Shown here: positions 1 to 7,275 of the stretch, piece by piece
Layout: every line of letters starts with the position of its first letter
How positions within the stretch are numbered: the first letter of the stretch is position 1
Assembly (NCBI GenBank): GCA_023410055.1
Contig: JAEYQK010000028.1
Location: 1 to 35,468 of the forward strand
Direction: 5' to 3'
DNA from: Acidobacteriota bacterium
GTDB taxonomy: Bacteria; Acidobacteriota; Terriglobia; Terriglobales; Acidobacteriaceae
DNA length: 35,468 bases
Position numbers and translations under genes: made by a program
The notes under the pieces: generated by a model
Told to the model about the DNA's origin: nothing
Seen by the model: only the letters and a program-made list of their open reading frames with translations
Database searches by the model: none

Positions 1-107
1 ACTTCACGCTGCTTTGCATGAAACGGTGCTCCTTTTGTAGGCTGAGCTGCGATGCTCATAACCTACTCCAGAGGGGCGCCCTTCCATAATGCGTGATTTG
101 TCGCCAA

Positions 108-734
108 CTAATCCGCTTCGCTGCGGAAGATGGCCTTGCATGAGCTTGGGTCAAAAACGGTCTTGCGAATTAATCGTTGGTCATCTTCTGGCAGAGTCCG
201 GAATGCGTTGTTGAACGCCACGCGTTGGCTTCTGCAAACTCTCTCTGCATTCCCTGTGAAATCACTGTGGATGTCGTTTGCTGCGAGTCGCAGGTACTTG
301 ACGTAATGCGACATCATGTCGGGGCGCATCAACGCAGCCTTTCCAACCACCTTTGGCCAATCGAAATAGATTTGCCCTAATACGTCCATGTCGTGGTCGG
401 ATTCCGAATTCCCGTCCTGCCAAGAAGCGAAATTCGCGAGGGTTATTTGTGCCGCTTCATCGGTGGGCACAGTCTGCAAGACTCCGGCGGCAGAAGCGCG
501 GGTTGGATGAATCACCATCTCCTTGTTGAAGAAGACAAGGTTGGCTAAGGCATCGTCGTTCTGAAGTCGGTTCCGCTGCTCGGTTAAACATGTCAGCGAT
601 TTGCACTCTGCCATTGCGACAAGAACCCTGTATTTGGCGTGCGGAATGGCGGTCGCGGTGGATTCTAATCCCTCTTGAGCCGATACAGCCATCGTCAGCA
701 CCAGTATCAAAACACCTGTCGTTAATCTTGGCAT
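108..734 (-). CDS. Hypothetical secreted protein
   Basis: I do not recognise this family. The reading frame is open further upstream, but the ATG at 734 is preferred because it opens directly into a good Sec signal peptide (MPRLTTGVLILVLTMAVSAQ). That gives a 208-residue precursor. The mature part has four cysteines, a close CxxxxC pair early and two single cysteines late, which could form disulfides in the periplasm. There are no membrane segments after the signal and no catalytic motif that I can name. It is divergent from the esterase gene at 1398, with about 660 nt between them, so it is probably a single transcription unit. Function unknown; reality of the gene is fairly likely from length, signal peptide and even composition. 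Confidence 0.6.
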   Translation of the reverse strand: MPRLTTGVLILVLTMAVSAQEGLESTATAIPHAKYRVLVAMAECKSLTCLTEQRNRLQNDDALANLVFFNKEMVIHPTRASAAGVLQTVPTDEAAQITLANFASWQDGNSESDHDMDVLGQIYFDWPKVVGKAALMRPDMMSHYVKYLRLAANDIHSDFTGNAERVCRSQRVAFNNAFRTLPEDDQRLIRKTVFDPSSCKAIFRSEAD

Positions 735-1397
735 CACTCGTAACTGTACGCCAAAACTACCCCATTCGACAGATAGTTGACGATAACAGGGCATCTATTA
801 ACCTATCTGATTACCTAACACGTGGGGTTTGCTTGAGTGGGGGCGTTTCGGGATGTCGTCGTCAAAACCTTTCGGGTGCCCATCCCGCGTCTGTCAATAC
901 CCCAATCCTGTTGAGAATCCGCAACCCGCTGCAATCAAACACAAAATACTCTCCCCGCACATGTCGGGTTTACCCCCTCCAAAATGCTACGCTGAAGTTG
1001 GGGACATGTGCCCTTGCGCCGAATCCTCCTCCTGCGAATCGGGATCGACGCTTTGGCTTTTCAAAACTGTGCAGAAGTGCGTGTCGCCCGAACTGTTTAC
1101 CCTCAGGTTATCAATGACTCGATGAGCTCATTGTGTCGTGCCCTGATCGGGTGTCAGTCGGGTCGAAGCCTAACTCCTTTAGATCATCAGTCATGACAGA
1201 CACACAGGGGGGAGGGGCCTCTCAGTCATAGGTAGTGTCTAATGGGTTAACGTTCGTCAGCCTCGCTACACGCCGCCCACAAGCTACGTCGGCACCATTT
1301 CGAGAATGCTCGCGTGAACTGCGGTATACTTCGCATCACCGCGACGTTACGCGATGAAGTTTTGCTGGTAACACTCTCTGAATGGAGTTTGCAGCTT
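735..1397. other. Gene-free intergenic stretch between divergent genes
   Basis: About 660 nt with only short overlapping open frames in several phases, none with a ribosome binding site or recognisable protein. It contains an inverted pair CACATGTC (958-965) and GACATGTG (1003-1010) around pyrimidine-rich sequence, and a G-rich repeat unit at 1170-1222 that recurs near 33100. Promoters for the two flanking divergent genes must lie here, but I cannot place them with confidence. Confidence 0.6.
1170..1222 (+). repeat. Dispersed G-rich repeat, copy A
   Basis: This unit begins CTAACTCCTTTAGATCATCA, continues through a GAC-containing spacer and ends in a G6-A-G4 run followed by CCTCT. A second copy in the same orientation lies at 33073-33129. 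The pair share the CTAA-t-CTTTA-ATCATCAGT core, the GAC and the G run ending in CTCT, with differences between. Both copies are intergenic. It looks like a member of a genome-wide interspersed family. Confidence 0.6.
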
Positions 1398-2726
1398 ATG
1401 AAACGAGTGTTCTTGTCATTATCCGCGGTCATTCTGGCCGCCGGAGTTTGTCTGGCTCAGGCAAGTCCTGCACCCGCCGCAAGGCTGGAGATGGTTCCCG
1501 CACCGTTGGGGAACGCTTCAGCGACGTTTGCGGCGCATCCTTCGCCGTACAACTTTCCTAATGTTCAATTCCCGCGAATCGAGTCCGACTCGCGAGTGAC
1601 TTTTAAGTTCAAGGCCCCCGATGCGCAGAAGGTTCAGGTCTCAATCGCCAACATTCCGTACGACATGGTAAAGGGCGAGGACGGCGTCTGGACTTACACC
1701 AGCGCGCCGCAAGCCCCCGGTTATCACAATTACTGGATGGTCGTGGACGGCGCGATCGTGCTTGATCCCGGCACCAACGCCTACATCGGCTACGGGCACA
1801 TGTGCAACGGCTTCGAGATCCCCGAGCCGGGCGTTGACTACTACGACATGAAGGACGTGCCGCACGGCGCTGTGCAGATACGGAATTACTTCGCCAAGAA
1901 GTCGAACTCGTGGCGCCACATCTTTGTTTACACTCCGCCGGGATATGACGCCGACCTGAAGGCGCGCTACCCTGTGCTGTACTTGCAACACGGTGGCGGC
2001 GAAGATGAGCGCGTATGGATCGAGATGGGCCGTACGAACCTGATCCTCGATAACCTGATTGCCGAGCGCAAGGTCAGACCCTTCATCGTAGTGATGGAAA
2101 CCAGTGCAGTCGGCCCGATGCCGCCGCGTCCCCCGGCTGGCGCAGCCGCAGGTTCAGGCCCCGGCCGCTTTGGAATGGGTGGTCCGATGGGCGGTCCCTA
2201 TGGCGAACTGATGGTCAACGATCTGATTCCGTGGGTGGACGCCAACTACCGCACCATCGCCGATAGAGATCACCGCGCCATGGCGGGATTGTCGATGGGC
2301 GGCATGCAGACCGCTGCCGTCACCATGAACAACCTCGACAAGTTCTCCTACATTGGCTTGTTCAGTGGCGGCACTGCGGCCGGGTTCGGGCGCGCTGCAG
2401 CCGGCAGTCCGGTAGGGGCAGGCGTTCTTCCTTCTGAGCCGCCGTCGCTTGATTTCAAGACGATCTACAGCGGAGCGATGGCCGACCCCGCGGCTTTCAA
2501 CAAGAAGGTCCACGTCTTCTTCTTTAGCGCCGGCACCGAGCTGCCGCTGGAGAATCCGGAGGCGTTGAAGAGACATCAGCAACAGCTCGTTGCTGGCGGG
2601 ATCACCAATAGCTATATGTATATTTCTCCGGGCACGTCGCACGAATGGCAGACCTGGCGCAGAAGCTTGTACGTCTTCGCTCCGCTGCTGTTCAAGGCGG
2701 ACGGAAGTGCTAAGAGCGGCAAGTAA
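1398..2726 (+). CDS. Secreted CE1/Fes-type esterase (alpha/beta hydrolase with N-terminal E-set domain)
   Basis: A 442-residue secreted esterase, probably removing acyl groups (acetyl or feruloyl) from plant polysaccharide. The ATG at 1398 begins a clear signal peptide (MKRVFLSLSAVILAAGVCLAQ), so the longer upstream frame is not used. After an Ig-like E-set domain (about residues 45-150, as in CE1 and enterochelin-esterase-like proteins) comes the alpha/beta hydrolase. Its nucleophile is Ser299 in GLSMGG, and a late His415 in GTSHEWQTW is the likely catalytic histidine. The acid is not certain; the AGTE segment is a candidate. A Gly/Pro/Ala-rich, Met-containing loop lies around residues 238-270. 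It is followed by a bidirectional terminator and is convergent with the SDR gene. The exact ester substrate cannot be read from the sequence. Confidence 0.85.
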   Translation: MKRVFLSLSAVILAAGVCLAQASPAPAARLEMVPAPLGNASATFAAHPSPYNFPNVQFPRIESDSRVTFKFKAPDAQKVQVSIANIPYDMVKGEDGVWTYTSAPQAPGYHNYWMVVDGAIVLDPGTNAYIGYGHMCNGFEIPEPGVDYYDMKDVPHGAVQIRNYFAKKSNSWRHIFVYTPPGYDADLKARYPVLYLQHGGGEDERVWIEMGRTNLILDNLIAERKVRPFIVVMETSAVGPMPPRPPAGAAAGSGPGRFGMGGPMGGPYGELMVNDLIPWVDANYRTIADRDHRAMAGLSMGGMQTAAVTMNNLDKFSYIGLFSGGTAAGFGRAAAGSPVGAGVLPSEPPSLDFKTIYSGAMADPAAFNKKVHVFFFSAGTELPLENPEALKRHQQQLVAGGITNSYMYISPGTSHEWQTWRRSLYVFAPLLFKADGSAKSGK

Positions 2727-2739
2727 CAGTTGCATTCAA

Positions 2740-2774
2740 AAAACAGGCTGCCGGAGTATCTGGCAGCCTGTTTT
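2740..2774. terminator. Bidirectional intrinsic terminator
   Basis: A perfect 13-bp stem, AAAACAGGCTGCC (2740-2752) and GGCAGCCTGTTTT (2762-2774), with a 9-nt loop. The A run on one side and T run on the other let it serve both convergent units: the esterase gene ending at 2726 and the minus-strand operon ending at 2811. Confidence 0.9.
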
Positions 2775-2810
2775 CTTTTGCGCGAATTTATACCACAGAC
2801 TTCGGGCGGC

Positions 2811-3557
2811 TTACCCGGCCGTGAGACCGCCGTCCACGGGAATCGCGGCTCCATTGATGAATGAGGCCTCGTCGCTGGCAAGATAGGCCAGCATGTTTGC
2901 GACGTCTGCGACGGTGGCGAGTCTTCCGAGCGGTACTTCGCCGAGCCGTTCGCGACGGCGCTCTGGATCCTGAAGCATAGCCTGGACAAGCGCCGTTTCA
3001 ACCGTGCTCGGGTGGATGGAGTTGCAGCGGATGTTGTCCTTCGCGTATCTCACGGCGATCGACTTCGTGAGCATGGTCAGGGCACCCTTGGTCGTCGTGT
3101 AGGTTTCGTTCGTGAACTGGTGGCCGACCAAGCCGCAGATCGAGGACATGTTGAGAATGACTCCGCCACCTGCAGCCCGCATGATGGGCAGGCAATGCTT
3201 GATGCCAATAAACGGCCCGCGAACGTTCACCGCAAGCATGGCGTCGAAGGACTCAACGGGCATTTCCTCGATGTTCTTGCGGATGTTAATGCCCGCGTTG
3301 TTCACGAGGATGTCGAGGCGCCCGGCTTGCTTGACCACAGCGGAGAGTGCGGCCGTCCAGCTTGCTTCCGAAGTGACGTCAAGCGGGAGGAAGATCGCGC
3401 CCAAAGATGCGGCCGTCTTCTCGCCTTGTTCTTTGCTGACGTCCGCAACGAATACCGAGGCGCCTTCCTCGCAAAACCTTCGGGCAATTTCCTCGCCGAT
3501 CCCTCCGGCGGCACCGGTGATCAGCGCGGTCTTGCCTGAGAGGCGTGGCCCGCTCAT
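2811..3557 (-). CDS. SDR family NAD(P)-dependent oxidoreductase
   Basis: A classical short-chain dehydrogenase of 248 residues, the usual length. Seen directly: the cofactor-binding TGAAGGIG (14-21), NNAG (86-89), the catalytic Ser139 region, and Tyr153-x3-Lys157. The acidic residue Asp39 at the end of beta-strand 2 (VFVADV) suggests NAD rather than NADP. The C-terminal IPVDGGLTAG is typical of the family. Its start codon overlaps the stop of the upstream dehydrogenase gene by 4 nt (ATGA), so translation is probably coupled. It is the last gene of the regulator-transketolase operon. From context it likely oxidises or reduces a sugar, polyol or sugar-acid intermediate; family members of this type are annotated as KduD-like or glucose dehydrogenase, but the substrate cannot be told from sequence. 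Confidence 0.9.
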   Translation of the reverse strand: MSGPRLSGKTALITGAAGGIGEEIARRFCEEGASVFVADVSKEQGEKTAASLGAIFLPLDVTSEASWTAALSAVVKQAGRLDILVNNAGINIRKNIEEMPVESFDAMLAVNVRGPFIGIKHCLPIMRAAGGGVILNMSSICGLVGHQFTNETYTTTKGALTMLTKSIAVRYAKDNIRCNSIHPSTVETALVQAMLQDPERRRERLGEVPLGRLATVADVANMLAYLASDEASFINGAAIPVDGGLTAG

Positions 3558-4468
3558 TGCGCTGCTCCCTTAGCAAGCGCCGCTCCCTTGCGAACCTGGA
3601 CACCGGCGAGCTTCTCATAGAACTGGATGAGGCCGCCGTGGTCCTGACTCTGCTTGCCGTCAACCTTGAGGGCTTGCATCATCTCCATGACCTGGCTGGT
3701 GAGCGGGATGGGAGTGGCGGTTTCGTGCGCTGTATCGAGAGCGTTTTGCAGGTCCTTGATGTGGAGCTCGATACGGAAGCCGGGCTTGTAGTTCCCCTCG
3801 AGGACCATGGGTGACTTAGCGTTGAGCACGGTGCTCCCGGCGAGGCCGCCCTTGATGGCGTTGAAGACCAGTTCGGGATCGACGCCCGCCTTGGTCGCGA
3901 GCACGTATGCCTCAGACATGGCGGCGATGTTGAGCGCGACGATGATCTGGTTGGCAAGCTTGGTGACGTTGCCGGCTCCGATGTCTCCGCAATGAACGGC
4001 ACTGGCGCCCATCTTGAGCAGCACGTCTTTGACCTGTTCGAAGATGGCGAGCTTTCCGCCAACCATGATCGCCAAAGTTCCGTCGATGGCTTTGGGCTCT
4101 CCGCCGGAAACGGGAGCATCGATCATCTCGATCCCTTTTGCAGCGAGTTCGGTCGCAATCTCTCGGCTGGCAAGCGGTGCGATGGAACTCATGTCGATCA
4201 GAATGCTACCCGGCTTCGCGCCTTCGATGACGCCGTTCTTGCCCAGCACCGCCGTCTTCACGTGCGGCGAGTTCGGCAGCATGGTGATGATGAGTTGGCA
4301 GCGCGAGGCTACGTCCTTGGGAGACGAACCTGCGACGGCACCAGCTGCAACGAGTTCCTTCAGTGGTGCTTCGACAATGTCGTACACGACGAGGCTATGG
4401 CCCGCCTTGAGTAGATTCTTTGCCATGGGCTTGCCCATGATGCCTAGTCCTATGAAGCCGATTTGCAT
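3554..4468 (-). CDS. Beta-hydroxyacid dehydrogenase (GarR/3-hydroxyisobutyrate dehydrogenase family)
   Basis: A 304-residue NAD(P)-dependent reductase or dehydrogenase of short beta-hydroxyacids. Visible family marks are the Rossmann motif GLGIMG (7-12), the substrate-binding segment DAPVSGGEPKA (117-127), and the catalytic Lys170 in GNVTKLANQ. The nearest functional classes are tartronate semialdehyde reductase (GarR/GlxR) and 3-hydroxyisobutyrate dehydrogenase; sequence alone does not separate them. Placement in a sugar-acid type operon favours a tartronate-semialdehyde-like substrate (inference). Its 5' end overlaps the transketolase C-terminal subunit gene by 19 nt and its 3' end overlaps the SDR gene by 4 nt. 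Confidence 0.88.
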   Translation of the reverse strand: MQIGFIGLGIMGKPMAKNLLKAGHSLVVYDIVEAPLKELVAAGAVAGSSPKDVASRCQLIITMLPNSPHVKTAVLGKNGVIEGAKPGSILIDMSSIAPLASREIATELAAKGIEMIDAPVSGGEPKAIDGTLAIMVGGKLAIFEQVKDVLLKMGASAVHCGDIGAGNVTKLANQIIVALNIAAMSEAYVLATKAGVDPELVFNAIKGGLAGSTVLNAKSPMVLEGNYKPGFRIELHIKDLQNALDTAHETATPIPLTSQVMEMMQALKVDGKQSQDHGGLIQFYEKLAGVQVRKGAALAKGAAQ

Positions 4469-5409
4469 TTCGCCCTCCCTCGCAACAGCGTATTAGCAGT
4501 ATTGAAAATAGCGTCCGCGGTCAGACCGAAGTGCGTGAGCAACTGGTCGTAACCCTCCGCCGAAATGCCGAAACTATCTTGAATACCTACGAACTCAACG
4601 GGCGCATGTGAAACGCCGCGAAGCGCTTCCATCACCGCAGAACCAACGCCGCCGATGACGGAATGCTCTTCGGCCGTGACGATGGCGTCCACGCCGTCTG
4701 CATAACGGATTACCGCTTCACGATCGAGTGGCTTAATCGTGCTGACATTGAGCACTCGTGCCGAAATCCCTTCTAACTCCAAAGCCTTTGCGGCTTGCAG
4801 AGCACGGGACACCATAACCCCGGAGGCGAAGATCGCGACGTGTTTGCCGTCCCGAAGCATCGTCATCTTGCCGATTGAGTACAACTCGTCCTGCGGATAA
4901 ACAAACGGAAGATCGTTGCGGTTGATCCGGAGGTAGACTGGTCCGCGCCAGTCGAGCAAGCAGTCCATCATCTTTTCAAGCTCGATGGAGTCGGCAGGGC
5001 AAAGCACGGTCATGTTGGGGAGCGCCCGCATGATGGCGGCATCCTCCACACCCTGATGAGTCTTGCCATCGCCGAAGTCTGAGAGCCCCGCGCTGGAGCC
5101 GCAGATACGGACCGGCAGGTTTGGAATACAAATCGAATTGCGCAGCTGATCGTAGTCCCTGCCGGAGGCGAACACGGCAAACGAATGGATGAACGGAATC
5201 ATTCCGGCAAGTGCGAAGCCGGCGGCGGTTGAGGCCATGTTCTGTTCCGCAATGCCCATTTGGAAGTACCGGTCCGGGAACTCGGACTGAAACATGATGG
5301 ACTGGGTGGTTTTGCCCAAGTCGGCTTCGAGGGCCACGACACGCGAATCTTTTTTCCCCAGCCGGACAAGGCTGGCGCCATACGCACTTCTCGGGTTCGG
5401 TGGTGTCAT
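4450..5409 (-). CDS. Transketolase, C-terminal subunit
   Basis: A 319-residue subunit carrying the pyrimidine-binding and C-terminal domains of a two-subunit transketolase. The ThDP-activating glutamate is Glu55 in MGIAEQNMASTAAG. The segment GLSDFGDGKTHQGVEDAAIM and the later AEEHSVIGGVGSAV are typical of transketolase and DXS-type C-terminal halves. It is encoded directly after the N-terminal subunit with a 4-nt overlap (ATGA), so the two are made together, as expected for a heteromeric enzyme. Full-length housekeeping transketolase is a single chain of about 660 residues; split forms like this often serve dedicated sugar pathways (known for apiose catabolism, for example). Here the sugar is unknown. 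Confidence 0.92.
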   Translation of the reverse strand: MTPPNPRSAYGASLVRLGKKDSRVVALEADLGKTTQSIMFQSEFPDRYFQMGIAEQNMASTAAGFALAGMIPFIHSFAVFASGRDYDQLRNSICIPNLPVRICGSSAGLSDFGDGKTHQGVEDAAIMRALPNMTVLCPADSIELEKMMDCLLDWRGPVYLRINRNDLPFVYPQDELYSIGKMTMLRDGKHVAIFASGVMVSRALQAAKALELEGISARVLNVSTIKPLDREAVIRYADGVDAIVTAEEHSVIGGVGSAVMEALRGVSHAPVEFVGIQDSFGISAEGYDQLLTHFGLTADAIFNTANTLLRGRAKCKSAS

Positions 5410-6245
5410 TGCAGCCTCCTTCCGGCTTCGGCAAATTCAAGGAGCGCCTGGTCGTATTGCTCCTGGGTCAACGGGGCATTGTGGAAGGTGGCGGTGTTTT
5501 CGGCGAAGGAAACGCCTTTGCCTTTGACGGTATTGGCCACGATCATGGTCGGAGCGCCTTTCGTTGCGGCCGCCTGATCAAGCGCATCTAGGATTGCCCC
5601 TACGTCGTGGCCGTCGATGCTCAGCGTGTTCCAACCGAAGGCGCGCCACTTATCGGCAATGTTGGGGATCTCGAAGATTTCTTTGGTCGGTCCTGTCGCC
5701 TGGATGCAGTTGCAATCAACGATGGCCGTGAGCGAATCAAGCTGGAAACGTGAGGCGGCCATGGCGGCTTCCCAGAGCTGGCCTTCAGCGAGTTCACCGT
5801 CGCCCATGACGACGTAGACGCGAGCAGGACTCTTCTGGAGCCGCAGGGCGAGAGCCATGCCCACGCCGATGGAAAGTCCCTGACCGAGAGATCCTGTGAC
5901 GGCTTCCATGCCGGGGGTCATCATGTCGGGATGGCCTTGCAGCTTGCCCGCGAGGGTCTTCACGGTCTTCATCTCTTCTCGCGGGATGACGCCCAACTCC
6001 ACTAACGCCGCGTACTGAATGAGAACCGAGTGTCCCTTGCTCAGAAGAAAGCGATCCCGAGTTGGGTCTTTCACGGCTTGGGGATCGAAGTGCATCCTTC
6101 CGAAATACAGGGCCGCCACGATCTCGGCGAGCGAGCACGATCCACCTAGGTGCCCCGCCTTTCCGACGCCGATCATGTTCACGACGTTCGCCCGAAGTCT
6201 CCAGGCGATCTTCTGTATCCTTTGAATCTCGTCAGACTTTGCCAC
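5406..6245 (-). CDS. Transketolase, N-terminal (ThDP-binding) subunit
   Basis: A 279-residue subunit with the diphosphate-binding half of transketolase. The ThDP motif is GDG (148-150) with Asn179 completing the GDG-x(28)-N metal site. Also seen are histidines typical of the active site: His32 in KAGHLGG, His72 in SKGHS and His105 in GHPDM. The start is a GTG at 6245, preceded by GGGAG at a spacing of 8, and it overlaps the end of the regulator gene by 14 nt. The partner subunit follows with a 4-nt overlap. It should transfer two-carbon ketol units between sugar phosphates or from a donor such as hydroxypyruvate; the physiological donor is not known. Confidence 0.92.
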   Translation of the reverse strand: MAKSDEIQRIQKIAWRLRANVVNMIGVGKAGHLGGSCSLAEIVAALYFGRMHFDPQAVKDPTRDRFLLSKGHSVLIQYAALVELGVIPREEMKTVKTLAGKLQGHPDMMTPGMEAVTGSLGQGLSIGVGMALALRLQKSPARVYVVMGDGELAEGQLWEAAMAASRFQLDSLTAIVDCNCIQATGPTKEIFEIPNIADKWRAFGWNTLSIDGHDVGAILDALDQAAATKGAPTMIVANTVKGKGVSFAENTATFHNAPLTQEQYDQALLEFAEAGRRLQ

Positions 6246-6975
6246 GCGTTTTTCTCCCGGCCGGAGATTTTCGAGCTCCGACCTTCTTGCCTTTCAACCT
6301 CTGAATGGTGCGCTCGACGTGCTCCGCCATGAGGGATTCCGCACGGGAGCCTTTTCGAGCCTTGATCGCGTCCAGAATTTTTCGGTGATAGTACAGGCCG
6401 TCTTTGGTGCCGAGCGAATCGACGATGCCATACATCGAGACTTTCAGTATGTCGGTGATGACCGCGTTCACCTTGATGACAACTGGGTTCGCAGTCGCTT
6501 TTGCCAATGCGAGATGGAAACTGAGATCCGCTTGAGCGAAGGCGCGAGGGTCGTTCTTATGTTCGACCATGGCCTGAAAGGCGGATTCCAGTTCGTCGAT
6601 CTCCGCGCTGCCCGCACGGTCGACCACTAACGACACGATCCCCTTCTCGACCATCTTCCTGTATTCGAGGACGTGCAGGATGTCGGGTGTGTCGAGGGCG
6701 AGCATGGGAAGGAGCGGGTTGAGAAAGACATCGCCGGAGTATTCGCGAACGTATGTACCGCCGCCGTGCGTGGTTTCCAACAGCCCGAGAGATGAGAGCA
6801 TCTGCAAGGCTTCGCGGACGGAAACGCGGCTCACTCCGAGCGATTCAGAGAGAGCTTTCTCTGAAGGAATCTTCGTGCCGGGCGGCCAAGTGCGCTCCGT
6901 GATGCGGTCGCGCAGTTGTTCGAAGACCTGGTTCTTCACGCTGGCGCGCGACACGCGGGTGAGAGTCTCTGGCAT
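6232..6975 (-). CDS. FadR-subfamily GntR transcriptional regulator
   Basis: A 247-residue regulator. The N-terminal winged helix (about residues 10-75, with the recognition region LSESLGVSRVSVREALQML and the wing HGGGTYV) is of GntR type. The rest is an all-helical FCD effector domain, with FHLALAKATANPVV as its usual signature. The ATG at 6975 is chosen because the frame before it reads through a palindromic operator and codes for atypical sequence. It is the first gene of the operon and overlaps the transketolase N-terminal gene by 14 nt, so it most likely controls its own operon in response to a sugar acid or related metabolite. The perfect GTTGT-CCT-ACAAC palindrome lies 12 to 24 nt upstream of the start. 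Confidence 0.88.
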   Translation of the reverse strand: MPETLTRVSRASVKNQVFEQLRDRITERTWPPGTKIPSEKALSESLGVSRVSVREALQMLSSLGLLETTHGGGTYVREYSGDVFLNPLLPMLALDTPDILHVLEYRKMVEKGIVSLVVDRAGSAEIDELESAFQAMVEHKNDPRAFAQADLSFHLALAKATANPVVIKVNAVITDILKVSMYGIVDSLGTKDGLYYHRKILDAIKARKGSRAESLMAEHVERTIQRLKGKKVGARKSPAGRKTRGKV

Positions 6976-6986
6976 GGAACTTGTAT

Positions 6987-6999
6987 GTTGTCCTACAAC
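6987..6999. promoter_or_regulatory. Probable operator of the FadR-type regulator
   Basis: GTTGTCCTACAAC is a perfect 13-bp inverted repeat with a 3-bp centre. Short TTGT-N3-ACAA palindromes are the usual form of FadR-subfamily operators. It sits immediately upstream of the regulator start, where bound protein would block transcription or its initiation. That it is bound by this regulator is inference. Confidence 0.6.
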
Positions 7000-7225
7000 T
7001 TTGGTTTCGTCAAGGACAGTCTCACCTTGGCTGGTACGGAGAAGAAGCAGTGGTCCTTCACCACGCAGCCGCAACTACCCCCTGTCGTCCCTGGCGGGAC
7101 TCGTTTGGCTTTCCCATTTTGTACCGGGGGCTTACGCACCCCGGCTAGCTACTAACGCCGCTGCGCGGCTGAAACGAGCATCTTGTTCCACTTACCGATT
7201 CCAATTCGCGTTTCGTAACAGTCTC

Positions 7226-7275
7226 TGTAGCGCCGACCTCCAGGTCGGCACGTGCCGGACTGGAGTCCGGCGCTA
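7226..7275. repeat. GTAGCGCC double-hairpin repeat
   Basis: Two adjacent hairpins, GCCGACCT-CC-AGGTCGGC and GCCGGACT-GG-AGTCCGGC, each with 8-bp arms. They are enclosed by inverted ends GTAGCGCCG and CGGCGCTAC. Single-hairpin relatives occur at 28669-28692 and 28760-28784. The last bases overlap the MFS gene and supply its TAG stop. It resembles a REP-type intergenic palindromic unit. Confidence 0.8.

Noticed and set aside
590..1125. Open frames on the plus strand in the gene-free stretch (up to 175 residues)
   Set aside because: They partly overlap the minus-strand gene, have atypical low-complexity composition, no ribosome binding site and no recognisable protein; overlapping frames in other phases are equally open.
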